Positions 11,490-22,829 of a DNA stretch of 64,000 nucleotides are shown here, piece after piece. The position numbers and the translations under genes were made by a program. Source of the DNA: Chloranthus sessilifolius (lineage: Eukaryota; Streptophyta; Magnoliopsida; Chloranthales; Chloranthaceae); the NCBI GenBank assembly GCA_021018995.1, contig CM037596.1, forward strand, positions 12,909,501-12,973,500. Reading direction: 5' to 3'. Under the pieces are notes generated by a model. It searched no databases and had not been told where the DNA came from. It saw nothing but the letters and a program-made list of their open reading frames with translations. The first letter of the stretch is position 1. Every line of letters starts with the position of its first letter.

Positions 11490-12761
11490 TTACTTCTGAG
11501 ATATAACCCAACTACTACCAGTTATTCTCTTCACTCTCCTTTCCTTCATCTTGCTTCTCACCATCTCCGCCTCCTTAAATTTACCTGCACCGATATAAAT
11601 GCTCTCCAACAACACAAAGTTTCCTGCATTATCCGGCTCTATCTCAAACAAAACATTTGCTGCAATCTCAGCCAGACCCACCTCTCCATATTTTCGACAA
11701 GCCCCCAAAAGAGCCCCCCAAGCTTTCGCACTTGCCTTCATCGACATTTCTCTTATAACATCATATGCCTCATACAATCTCCCTGCCCGACTCAAAACAT
11801 CAATCAAGCACGAATAATGATCCACGTCTGCTTCAACATCGTAATCCATCTGAATCCGTGTGAAATACTCCTTCGCCTCATCCGCCAAACCGGCATGACT
11901 ACACGCTTTCAAGACACCAAGAAACGTGACTCCGTCAGGACGAACTTTCGCTAATTCCATTTGTCGAAAAGTAGATAACGCACTTTCGGCTTCCCCGTGT
12001 AAAGCGTATGCCGATAACATTGCGCTCCATGTAACGACATCTCTTTCGAGCATTTCATCAAACACTCTACGTGCATTGCTTAAACACCCACATCTCCCAT
12101 AAGCCTCGACGAGGCCGCTACTTAAGTGGGGATGCGGGTGGATATGATTCCTAATTGTAAAGCAATGCATCTCTTTGATAAAATACAACACACCCAATTC
12201 GACGCAAGCAGGAAGAAGACCAAGAACTGTGATTATATTTGGCTTTATGCCCGATGTTTGCATCTGTCTATAAAATTCAACAGCATTTGATCCCGAAAGT
12301 GCGGAAATAATCGAATTGTACGAAGACGCGATGGGCGAGACATCCATGGCTTCGAAAAGGCGGAGAGCGGCAGGGACGTCTTTGTTTCGAGCGTAGAGTG
12401 AGATCATAGTGTTCCATAGGACGGCGTTTCGGTGGGGAATTTCATTGAACAGTTGGCAGGCGGACGGAAGGGAGACGCATTTGCCATACGCATCAACAAG
12501 AGCGGATGCTACGAAGGGGTTGGAGAGGAGGGCACTCTTATGGGTGTGGGCGTGGATGGTGGCCACATGGTGGGGGAGGTGGAGGGCGGCGCAGGATTTG
12601 AGGGCGAGCGGGAAGACAAATAGGTCGAGGTGCAGGGATGGGGTTGAGTGCATGAGGTGGAAGAGTGTAAGGGCTTGGTGGTAGTGGTTATGGTTGACGT
12701 AGTATGATAGGAGTTTTGTCTGAGAAACTAGCCGTTGGTGGTTGGCGCCAAGGGAGCTCAT
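11490..12761 (-). CDS. PLS-class PPR protein, E subgroup
   Basis: An intact intronless 423-residue protein. It has repeated 31-36-residue helical units of the P/L/S type: segments such as SALVDAYGKCVSLPSACQLF, WNTMISLYARNKDVPAALRLF and GLVEAYGRCGCLSNARRVF recur, and the protein ends in an E domain (WGALLGACRKYGEVGLAE...GSSWV) with no DYW domain. PPR proteins of this class bind single-stranded organelle RNA, and E-class members usually serve C-to-U editing with a DYW partner. From memory it resembles Arabidopsis At1g03510; this needs a search. The N-terminus is not an obvious transit peptide. The start at 12761 is the first Met and directly precedes the repeats. Length and frame are complete, so it is probably functional. 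Confidence 0.9.
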   Translation of the reverse strand: MSSLGANHQRLVSQTKLLSYYVNHNHYHQALTLFHLMHSTPSLHLDLFVFPLALKSCAALHLPHHVATIHAHTHKSALLSNPFVASALVDAYGKCVSLPSACQLFNEIPHRNAVLWNTMISLYARNKDVPAALRLFEAMDVSPIASSYNSIISALSGSNAVEFYRQMQTSGIKPNIITVLGLLPACVELGVLYFIKEMHCFTIRNHIHPHPHLSSGLVEAYGRCGCLSNARRVFDEMLERDVVTWSAMLSAYALHGEAESALSTFRQMELAKVRPDGVTFLGVLKACSHAGLADEAKEYFTRIQMDYDVEADVDHYSCLIDVLSRAGRLYEAYDVIREMSMKASAKAWGALLGACRKYGEVGLAEIAANVLFEIEPDNAGNFVLLESIYIGAGKFKEAEMVRSKMKERRVKRITGSSWVISQK

Positions 12762-13262
12762 GGGGTTTGAAATTTTGAATAATTAGATTGGGTCAAAATT
12801 GCATCTTATTCTTTGTTTTTAAGGACAGTGTTATGACATATGTTTAGACAATGTTGCAGAAAGCTACTGACTGCACATATTGTGAGGCCCAAGCACTACA
12901 GCAGTCACATTACAACCGTCAAGTTATGCCACGTAAGCTGTCCACAACATAAAAAACTGTCCACCGTTCATAGATTTCCTTGGTTCAATGCATGACAATG
13001 TTTGATCAGAGTCGGGCTGGGCTTTGAATGGCTAAATAGTAGATCCCACCTGACACATTTATTAATTGGGTGGCCGAGGATTTGCCTTGACCAATGATGG
13101 AGTCTAATTCCTTAGCCTGAACCTTGCCTGAATTGGATATACTTATTTTGTAGTACGAGAGTTTCAAATAACTTTTTTCCTTAATTTATTTTAAGATTCA
13201 CTTTTTTAAGAGACACAAATAATTTTTAAATGATATTTATTAAAGAGTTTTTTTAATTTAAA
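12762..13262. other. 5' flank of the PPR gene
   Basis: Probable promoter region of the minus-strand PPR gene. No clear TATA box or known regulatory site was identified. Confidence 0.35.
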
Positions 13263-13270
13263 CTATTTAT

Positions 13271-13500
13271 CATGGATCAAAATATCGTCCAATACCGATA
13301 CGTATCAGACGATATGTATCGGTATCGGACGTGAACGATACGATACATTAAATGTACCGTATCGTTAAAATATATGGTATATATCGAACGATACATTCAA
13401 TGTATCGTTCGATATAGACAGGTACCGATACGTATCGTCCGATACGTACCGAATTTTTGACCGGACGATATGTACCGATTTTCTGGCATTTTGATCCATG
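13271..13500. mobile_element. 230-bp MITE with 8-bp target duplication (hAT-like)
   Basis: The termini are inverted repeats: CATGGATCAAAAT at 13271 and ATTTTGATCCATG ending at 13500. Perfect 8-bp direct repeats CTATTTAT flank it at 13263-13270 and 13501-13508. The 8-bp duplication points to the hAT superfamily (established rule), though the terminus is not the usual CAGGG. The interior is packed with CGATACGTATCG-like palindromes on both strands and has no coding capacity. Related sequence appears at about 7908, 36120 and 42240. Confidence 0.85.
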
Positions 13501-13508
13501 CTATTTAT

Positions 13509-14591
13509 TTAAAGATATGTAAGTCTTTTAAGACTTTTTTCTCCGAAAAGTGTCTTAATACCTGATATCGTTTTTTCTCCAAAAAAGTGTATTAAAGGCT
13601 TGTTTTGTGAAAAAAATTTAACTGCTATTTTTTCTTTCAGTGTCCATTTAAAGAGATATATTTCGATCTTTTTTATGGACACAAGAAAAAACACGCATGA
13701 CAAATCAATTTTCTTTTTATTGTTTTGGGCATATACGTAATGTTCAGAATTCTCTTTTGTGAGTGCAAACACAAAGACGAATTAGAGAGGACAGAGGTTG
13801 GTTCTATCCAGGAGGCGTGTTTGTTATTCTCCTCTTTTACTGTTATGATTCTAATTGAAAGTAGGCAAATAATGTTTGGAGAAAACATTTATTATAATGT
13901 GTCTCTGGGTTCTCTCCTTAGTTCCTTCTATCTTAATTTTTTGTTTTCATCCTTCCAATTTCTCTAACATAGACCGATCTTGAACGGCTTGGTTATTAAC
14001 CAAGCCTAAAAACTGGGCTCCGCTCATCCCGCTTAATAACTGGGTTGGATAAGCATAAGCTCGATTATTAAATGAGCCAAAATATCAGCCCAAGCCTAAA
14101 CTAGTTTGGGCCACGGACCATCCCAACGACCTCTCTTCTTATAAAAATAAAAACGGTATAAGTCCAGATTCCCTTTCAATCCAATGGTTGTAAAACTATA
14201 TTAGGTTCAATCAGTAGGAGCTGATTATTTTCCTCGATTGAAGGGCAACGGTCAAGTTCAAGTGCTTGAACTCCACAATAATTCTATAATGGATCAAATG
14301 GAATCTTCATTCCATTCGATCTAATGATTCTAGTTTAACAAGTTTTTCGAATCCATTAGAAGAGCATACGTAACATATTCCCGAGGATCCCATACTTTTA
14401 AAAAAAAAAAAAAAAAATGGTATGCTTTTGGATGCATGCATACGGGTGTAGACAGGGGTCATGACCACACACCACAAAACCAACTTCTTCCTTTTTTAGG
14501 AGGTTTAAGATGGGCCTATGGGGCCAGCTCCCAGCCCAATTAGTATGGCCACCCCACGGCCCACACCACACCTAGACTGAGCCAACTCGAC
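13509..14591. other. Intergenic, repeat debris
   Basis: Contains a near-perfect 21-bp palindrome (13987-14007, GGCTTGGTTA arm), a stretch rich in CCCAAGCC/GGGCTTGG (13975-14115) of a kind that also occurs at about 24.3, 24.7, 37.9 and 38.5 kb, and an A17-type homopolymer at 14401-14417. No gene was seen. Confidence 0.4.
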
Positions 14592-14826
14592 TTGATAGAG
14601 TTTCAAGCAAACACAGAGAAACTAAATTTCGAATTTATTGAATTACTCGGGCGAGTTCCAAGCAACTCGACCGAGAGTACATATGGAGAATCAGCGATTG
14701 GAAGAGCATCGAGTATGGTTATCATAACTTCATATCCAAGATCGTTTGCAATAGACGAAGTTGTGGTGCCTCTTCCGAATAAGGTATCAGATTTCTTTGG
14801 CATTATTGTAGCACTAGAGGTTATCA
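14592..14826 (+). pseudogene. Unassigned open stretch, possibly LINE 5' region
   Basis: An open plus-strand frame runs into the LTR element inserted at 14827. No domain was recognised. It may belong to the 5' part of the LINE whose later sections lie downstream, but nothing in its sequence proves this. Confidence 0.25.
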
Positions 14827-15085
14827 TGTTAGATTTTTGTGGTCAACACATTAACCTATCTTTGAGTTTCCATTAAAAATTGGGTTGGACTTTTGACCAC
14901 ACGTATCTCGAAGCGATAGAAAGTAGTTTTCTAGATAAGTGATATGTCTCCACTCTCTTTTCTTGGTGGGTTATGAAAGAGAAGTGACTATATAAGGAGA
15001 TCACCATCTCCTCTTCCTTTAAACCTAGCTCATTCCCATCTAGAGGATAAACTTAGAGAAGACGAAAGGTAACGTGGACTTGGAA
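14827..15085 (+). repeat. Left LTR (alignable part)
   Basis: About 260 bp align with 15795-16050, with small differences. Beyond GGTAACGTGGACTTG the left copy diverges, so its 3' portion has been deleted or replaced. Confidence 0.7.
14989..14996 (+). promoter_or_regulatory. TATA box in left LTR
   Basis: TATATAAG sits in a pyrimidine-rich setting 163 bp into the LTR. The equivalent place in the right LTR reads GTAAAAAAAG, so only the left copy keeps a plausible core promoter. Confidence 0.5.
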
Positions 15086-15794
15086 TTGATTTGTATAAGT
15101 TTAATTAAAATATTATAAATAGTTAATCTTAAGTTAATCTTGTTATTCATTGATTGCTATTATGAATGGCTAAATTAGTGGGAGATAGCTCGCTTGGATT
15201 GACGAATTATATATATATATATATATTGTGGCTGACTCATCGTATGAAATTGTGCATATGTTAATAAGGGTACATATGATTGTACTATGACCATCTGTAT
15301 GTTGATTGTATCACCTGATAGAGTGGTGGAGTTAGATTTTATTTTGCCTGATATGCTTGGGTTAGATATGATTAAGCATCATATCGATAAGTTTTCTTTC
15401 TGTTAGATTGGTGACGTGAGTCACAGGCGGTGAGCCAGTACGATATCAGAAAGACATACCCTGGGGTATGAAGTTGAACAAATATAGGTACGACATATAT
15501 ATGTGTTGTCTAATATCACTAAGTAAAGACTTAAGTTCATTAATGATGTTAGTTTTGTGACTATGGATTTCCTAGTATCAATTCGTAAGATGGAATACTC
15601 TGTGTGCCATGATCCATTACTGATATTGTTATTGAATTTGGGTGGTTGTTACGAAGCATCGAGGTAATAAGGGTCAATGATTTTTTTTTTAAATATAAAA
15701 TGGATGATCATTCGCTTTTCAGAGTTTGTCAACCCAGAGAGTTGTTTTTAAAAATTATGTTTAGATGAGTTATGGTGCAGACCAAGTGGGAGAA

Positions 15795-16190
15795 TGTTAG
15801 ATTTTTGTGGTCAACACTTTAACTCATCTTTGAGTTTCTATTAAAAGTTGGGTTAGACTTTTGACCACACGTATCTCGAGGCGATAGAAAAGTTTTCTAA
15901 TATAAGTGATATGTCTCCACTCTCTTTCCTTGATGGATTAGGAAAAAGAAGTGAGTAAAAAAAGAGACCACCGTCCCCTCTTCCTCTAACCTTAGCTCAT
16001 TTTCATCTAGAGGCTAAATTTAGAGAAGACGAGAGGTAACGTGGACTTGCATTCTCTGATAGAGACCATCATTTTCATTGTGGAGATCACTGGCGTATCG
16101 ACCCGAAAATAAATACAAGTTACGCATGTTCTTTTAAAGATATATATTTTGATCGTGTAATTTGAGCCTAGATCCGTAAAATTTCCAACA
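15795..16190 (+). repeat. Right LTR
   Basis: A 396-bp LTR with TG...CA ends, preceded by the polypurine tract at about 15783-15794 and followed by the target duplication TATCA. Confidence 0.75.
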
Positions 16191-16195
16191 TATCA

Positions 16196-16987
16196 ATCAT
16201 CCAAGGAGAGAAAAATCCCTTTCACTATGACCAAATTTCATATCTTCAACACGGTTTCTCCATTCAGGCAGAAGGAAAAAAAGTTATCAAACCCCCGCTG
16301 CAAAGTGACCACATTGGAGGAGACTACGAACTTGAGGGTGACCATTGGGAGGCTGCCCTCGCTAATCAAGGGGTGATTACTTTCAACCCTACAAGCAAAG
16401 TTTCAATTTCTAGGATGAAGGCTTGGTGTTCAACGAGATGGATATAGGATGAAGTCATTGGTTTATGGAAAATCAGTCGTTTCAAGTATATGATATCCCA
16501 CTGGCATTATCACTGAAATCCCACACGTTGTTGATCCCTCCAACAACCAACCAATTGATGACTGCCAGCAATCCAATACATCGGTAACCCCATAGTTCAA
16601 CACAATGACAATTCTATTCGTGGCGACTCCACTATTCAACACAAAGCCAAATTAAATTCGACAACCTCAGAGATTGACATTTCGGAAATACCTTCAGCGA
16701 CACCACAGATAGAACCATCGGTGATTCTACAGAGTATCATTTTAACGGCACCCATACTCCCTCCTCCATTGTTATGTATTCTACTGAAACCTTTAGCTCC
16801 CCTCCTGGTTTCCAATGCAACCTTGAATCAAAAATTTTAGCGAATCCTGATTCTGTTTCTCCGGCTGTAAACGTGGAAGACGTTGATGACACTGATAGTG
16901 ATGACGGTAGCAATTGGAAAGAAGATATAATAGATGATAGAGAAATTGATGCCATGGATGGCGAGGGTACTTTTAATTTACCATAGT
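16196..16987 (+). pseudogene. LINE ORF1-like remnant
   Basis: Broken plus-strand frames lead into a last open stretch (16774-16986) with SSPPGFQCNLE followed by an acidic tail (NVEDVDDTDSDDGSNWKED). This layout is common at the end of plant L1 ORF1 proteins. It precedes an L1 endonuclease/RT on the same strand after a 2-kb insertion. No intact zinc knuckle or DUF4283 domain could be read, so the assignment is inference. Confidence 0.4.
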
Positions 16988-16989
16988 AA

Positions 16990-19070
16990 GAAGAAAATGC
17001 TCTAAGAATAAAATTCCAAAGAAAGAAATGAAATCAATTTCTTAGTTGATTTCATGCGAAATGATTTCTTCTAGAAATAGATTTTCCATTGTTTGATTAG
17101 TGTGTTTGAGAAATGAATTTAATTGGAAATTGATTTCTCTTATTTGATTAGTATCTTTGAAATGAATTTGAAAATGAGTTTTTAAGTTTTGATCATTTAT
17201 TATTAAAATCATAATTAAAGTCAAATATTAACCAATAATTTTTTTAATGATATTCTATTACGTTACAAATTAATACCATAGTAATCACTATTTATTACTA
17301 AGTTAATTAAGTCAGAGTTTGAAAAGTCAAACTCAAATAAAAAGTCAAACTTTGACCAAACTTAAAATTTTGATAAAAAATATGTAAAGCTAAATAATAA
17401 AGTTGTAAATGCTAGTATCTAATATAAGTTTATACGTTGAAATGAAATTAAGTTTTTATAAAAGTCAAACTTTGATCAAAATTTCAACTTTGATTTAGAC
17501 AAAATTTTATGATGTACCAACAAGTTACAAACGTTCAACTGTAAATTAATATAACAATATTCATATACATCATTAGGTTACACTAATCAAAATTTGATCA
17601 AATATTCACTTTTAATAAAAGTCAAACTTTGACCAAATGTAAAACTTTGATTAATAAAAAATTTTAAAATTAAAGTACAAAGTTTTATAGTAAATGCTAG
17701 TATGTATTATAAGGTTATATGTTGAAACAAAATTCAATTTTAAAAAAAAGTTAAACTTTGATCGATAAAAAATTTGATAATCTACCGTCAACCTACAAAT
17801 TAACATAATGCGTTCATATCCATCACTAGGTTATACTAGTAAAAAAATTGACTAAATATCAACTTTTAAAAAAGTCAAACTTTGACTAAATGTAAAAAAA
17901 AAGTAAAATAAAATTTTGTAATGTACTATAAAGTAATAAATAAAAAAATGATAATCTCATTGGAGATACAGAAGTTAAAAAAAATTTAAATTGTGTTAAA
18001 AAGTCAAAGTTTGACTAAATATCAAACTTTGACTGATAAAAATTTACATTACCAAAATACAAATAACAACAGTAATAATCACTATCTACTGTCAATGATA
18101 CACTTCTCAAATTTTGACTAAAGTCAAAATTTGAATAAAAGTTAAACTGTGACCAATAAAAATGAGGCAATATATTTTCAAGTTATAAATTAAAATAATG
18201 ATATATATTTTTAATTATAATATTTCACTAATAAAAATTTATAACATTTTATATAAAATCGAACTTTGACAAAGAAAAAATTGCAGTGATACGATATAAA
18301 TTTATGTAGTAGTAGACTCTATCTATAAGCAAGTTTCAAGTTTGATTAAAAATAAATTTTGTATAAAAGCCAAAGTTTGATCAAAAGTCAAAGTTTGACT
18401 AAATGTCAAAGTATTGACTAATACAATTGAAAATCTAGTATTAAATTAAATATCAACACGGCAATATCCTTTTTTCGCTATCAAATTATTGGAGTCAATG
18501 TTTAATTAAAAGTCAAAGTTCGACCTTAAAGTCAACCTTTGACTCCTAAAAATTTGATAATATATTACTAACTTATAACTTATTATCATGTTTTAGTAGT
18601 CAAAGTTTGATCAAAAGTCAAAACTTTATATAACTTATAAATTCAACTAAAGTTTGATTAAAATCCAAACTTTGATTAAAGTCAAATATTAACTGAAAAG
18701 AATATGATGTAGATAATGTGGTCGTCATAGTGATCGTGCTGGTATGATGGTCATAAAAATTGAAATTACTTTTTAATAGTCAAAAAATAATTTTTTTTGC
18801 TTTTAGGTTTTTTACAACTTTGGATTTACAATGACAAAAAAATATTATTTTGTTAGTAGGAAATTCAATTTCAGCCACTTAATAGGTTGAAATGGTTTCC
18901 TCCTACAATGATTTGGTGTATGGAAATTCAATTTCCGTGCGGGGCCGACTTAATTTTATTTCCATCTCTTTAAATAGTTATCAAACAACAACAATTGGAA
19001 ACTAAATTTCATTTCTACTATGAAATTACATTTCTATATTATCAAACAAGTCCTAAAAGACAATTCCATT
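16990..19070. mobile_element. AT-rich insertion with repeated TTTGAC palindromes
   Basis: This 2-kb tract separates the LINE ORF1-like and ORF2 regions. Its borders share degraded inverted similarity (AAATGAAAT...TTTCCA..TTGTTTGAT on the left; the same on the reverse strand at 18980-19060), and the right edge ends AAACAAGTCC followed by TAA. Inside, roughly every 60-120 bp, are variants of AGTCAAACTTTGAC. No ORF is present. It looks like a non-autonomous DNA transposon, perhaps PIF/Harbinger-like from the TAA, but exact ends were not proved. Confidence 0.5.
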
Positions 19071-19229
19071 TCGCAACATTTGTCACAATCCGTCATGGTA
19101 GATCAATTACTCTCTCAAAACGATGAAAATGAAATTATTTGAATTTCGAAATTCAAAGTGGAAGGTCTTAGCAAGAAGGCCTCTGAGCTCAAACGCTTGC
19201 ACTGGTCCCTCAATTATACCCATTAAATT

Positions 19230-22200
19230 TATTTTCGTGATTTTTTCTTCCTAATGATAGTTTTCTTCCTAATGAGGTTTGGGCAGACCTAACAAAAGAG
19301 CCGTTGTTAAGAACGTGATTGTTAACTCCAAAGCAAACATTTTTTCTCTTCAAGAAACAAAATGACGAGATTAATAACACCAAATTTCTCTCCATCACAC
19401 CAAATTCTGGTTGGAGTTGGGCGCTGTCGGTACGAAGGGTGGTATCCTCATCTTCGATTGTCAAGGTCAATGGTTTGGAATTTTCAATGTTTCTATTTTG
19501 TTTCTTGATATAAGATTTAATTCCTCTTTTCTGAGAAATGTGGTATGTTGTCTATATCTTCGAGGTGTGTATATCGAATTATGGGAGGACTTATATTGGT
19601 GGAAAGTCCTTCATCACGGCCCATGGATTATTTGCAGCGACTTTAACAATATCTCCCATCCCCAAGAAAGGTCCAATAATCAAAGAACTTCCCCTTCGAT
19701 GCGGAACATTTTTGAGTTTATTAACGAAATCGAGCTCATCGTTGTTCCAATGATGGGAGCCCAATTCGCTTGGATCAACAGAAGAAATCCCCCCCACTCT
19801 TTGCCGACTGGAACAATTTTTTATTAACTTGGAATTTGATGATATCTTCCCAACCGCCGAATGCAGAGCCCTTACCAAGGCTGTTTCCGAGCATACTCCT
19901 ATTGTCGTCAATCGTAATGGCATTAAATGAGGACCATCTCCCTTCCGTATATTTAACCACTGGCTTAAGAATGAAGAGTTCGCAGTTAACATCCAAAATT
20001 GGTGGATTGAAGCCTCTTCTGCGCACTCTATATATAGCTGCTAAATTTCGATCGGTGAAATCTATCATATCCCAATGGAACTCAAACCGCATTACCAAAG
20101 AGAAGGAGCTTGAATATAGCCTCACTTCTTCCATTGCTGAGATTGATAGTTTTGAAGAAGCTAGATCCCTCTCTTCCAAAGAAACCCTCAAAAGGGAACA
20201 TCCCAAAGCCAGCTTCCAAAATCTAGCTTTATCCAAAGAAAAAGAGTGAAGACATAAGTCATGTGTGAGATGGCTTCAAGCCAGCGATCGCAATACGAAA
20301 TTCTTCCACACCCAAGCCAAAAATAGAAGACAGCTTAACACCATTTCTTCAATCCGAGCCAAAGGGAACAACTATACCAAGAATGAAGATATTGCTCGCA
20401 TTGCCAAGGATTTTTATTCTCAGCTATTCAATGAGACCGATCACAATAGACCAAGATTAAGCGATATTCATCCCAAGCAAATTTGTCCTAATGTGGCCAA
20501 ACTTATTGCACCCTAATTTTCAAAAAATGAGATTTTCGCGGCCATCAAAGAATGCAAGGCCGATCGAGCTTCCGGACCGGATGGATATACCTTTGGCTCC
20601 TCTCACAAGTTTTGGTGTGTTATTAAAGACGACATTATAAAATGTTTGAAAATTTATGGGATGACGGGTATATTCATAAGTCGGCCAATGCTATGCTCAT
20701 TGTTCTCATTCCCAAGGAGGGGCCGAAATGAAAAAATTTGCCTTATCTCTCTAGTGTCTAGCCTTTATAAAATTATCGCCAAGGTTCTTGCTAATCGACT
20801 CAAAAAGGGGATTGATTTGGTTATCTCCAAATCCCAAGGCATGTTCATTGAGGGAAAATAGACCTCGCTGTCATTGCTCAAGAAAGTGTTCACTCCATGC
20901 ACTCCTCCAAGCAAAAAGGCGTCCTCATTAAAGTGGGCATGGAGAAGGCCTATGATAGAATGAGTTTGAACTACCTTCTTTGGATGATGAGAAAATTGGG
21001 ATTCGGTGTGAAGTGGAGATCTTGGATTCACGGGTATCTCTCTAGTGCCTACTTCTCAATCATCATCAACGGAAAAACATGTGAATCTTTTGAAGCCTCC
21101 AGTGATCTAAGGCAAGGATGTCCACTATCGCCTTACCTTTTTAATATTGCAAGTGAAGGCCACTCCCTCATTTTTTAAAAAGCTGACTCCGATTGCAGAA
21201 TTGGCGGCTTCTCTAATCCGAGAAGCGATTCTAAAATAAATCTCTTACAATATGTGGATGACTCCCTCATCATGTGCTCCGGAGATCTCGACCAAATATT
21301 TCAGATATGCAATTTACTAAAAGCTTATGAAGATGCCTCTGGTCAGTGAGTTAATTATGACCAAACAACTATTTATGGTATTAATGTTGATGATCAATTA
21401 CCTAGCTCTTGGGCTTCAAATACTAACCTCGCCATAGCTAAACTTCCTTTCAAATACCTTGGAATTCCAATCGGTACCGGCAAACTTAGGTGCTCCGATT
21501 GGGATCCGGTCACTCTAAGGTCTATTCTAGGCTTAGTGGTTGGACGCTTATTAAATCAGTCCTAAATGCCATCCCAAGTTACTTTTTTCACTTTTTAAAT
21601 GCCCGGTCAAAGTTGCTTAAGAAATAAAGTGACTTGAGAGGAATTTTCTTTGAGATGATTTCGGAGGGAAAAAAGAAAATCAACCTTATTAATTGGGATA
21701 AGGTGATAAAACCCAAATCTGTTGGGGGGCTTAGTATTAGACCCATCGGGGACATGAATAAAGCTCTTTTGATGAAGTGGTGGCGGAGATTAGGTGACAG
21801 CAGTGAGAAATGGTGGAAAGAAATTGTTTTTAATAAATTCCAAATTTGCAATAAGGGGTGGGAGATCAATGACTCAAAATATAGTGTTTCTTCTTGGCGG
21901 TGGAAAGGTTTGCTTTCGATAAGAGAAGATTTCTGAAAAAATAGTACTTTTAAAATCGGAAAGGGCAACCATATTAACTTATGGACCGACAAATGGATCT
22001 TGGGAGGTACGAACTTGCAAATCAAATTTCCAAGGCTGTTTAAGATCACCGTCAATCCTAAGATTTTAATCTCGAACATTTTCCGCTTTAATGATCTATA
22101 CCAAAATCAGTGGCAAGTTACTTTCAAACGCCATCTCAACGATGCTGAGATCGTAGAATTCACTGACCTATCCGGGTTTCTCGACAATCTCAAGCTTATC

Positions 22201-22829
22201 TCTGATCGAGAAGACTCAAGATCCTGGACCGGGTGCAAGAATGGGATCTTTTCGGTGAAATCGACTTTCCAACTCTCTTTAGGCAGATATGGTTAAAGTC
22301 GAGTGGGCTTTTATTTGGAACCTTAAAATCCTACCCAAAATTAGCATTTTTCTTTGGTCCATCTTTTGGAAAAAGTTGCTACCATGGTTAATCTCAATAA
22401 TAGGGGGATACAGATTTTGATCACTTATGTTATTTTTGCAACATCGGAGAGGAAGATGAAGCCAGCTTGTTTCTCTTGGGTGAAAAAGTGTGGCCGATTT
22501 GGGGGAAGATTTTCAAGGCCTTCGGCGTTTCCACATGCCTCCATAACAACATCCTTTCAGTCTTCGCTAGCTAGTTGGAGAGAGGAATCTCTTTGGGCAT
22601 TAAAAAATGGCTATGGGACCATATTCACATTTCCATCACGTGGAACATCTGGACTCTCAGGAACCACATCAGATGCAACGGTGATCGTTTCCAAGCTGAC
22701 AATATTATCCGTAACAGCATCATCCTAGTTTGTCATTGGGCCATTGCAGCAGGCAGAGGCATCTACTCTCTTTTCAACATCAATAGTTTCGGCTCTGAAC
22801 AATTGTTATCTCTTCCTTCTCTTATGTAA
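19230..22829 (+). pseudogene. L1-type LINE ORF2 (endonuclease and reverse transcriptase), decayed
   Basis: In order on the plus strand: an AP-type endonuclease (SLQETK; TKGGILIFDCQGQW; HGPWIICSDFNNISHPQERS; MMGAQFAWINRR), a linker, RT (SSLYKIIAKVLANRLKK; MEKAYDRM; LRQGCPLSPYLFN; the catalytic box reads YVDD near 21250), then the C-terminal region (ITWNIWTLRNHIRCNGDRFQADNII) ending at a TAA at 22827. Many frameshifts and stops interrupt it. Such proteins nick DNA and prime reverse transcription at the nick. No poly(A) tail follows the last codon. Confidence 0.85.

Larger units (their letters stand above)
14827..16190 (+). mobile_element. Short non-autonomous LTR retrotransposon
   Basis: TGTTAG...CCAACA termini and a perfect 5-bp target duplication TATCA (14822-14826 and 16191-16195) define the element. 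Two direct repeats begin at 14827 and 15795. The purine tract AAGTGGGAGAA directly before the second repeat is a typical copia-type polypurine tract and gives plus orientation. There is no coding region and only about 700 bp between the recognisable LTR parts. The 3' section of the left LTR and any primer-binding site are missing or too diverged to see. Confidence 0.8.

Noticed and set aside
12409..12684. Plus-strand frames within the PPR gene
   Set aside because: They are antisense shadows of a complete PPR coding sequence with clear repeat motifs.
17200..18700. W-box (TTGAC) cluster acting as a defence promoter
   Set aside because: The TTGAC cores come from repeated palindromes of a transposon-like insertion inside a dead LINE, with no gene nearby.
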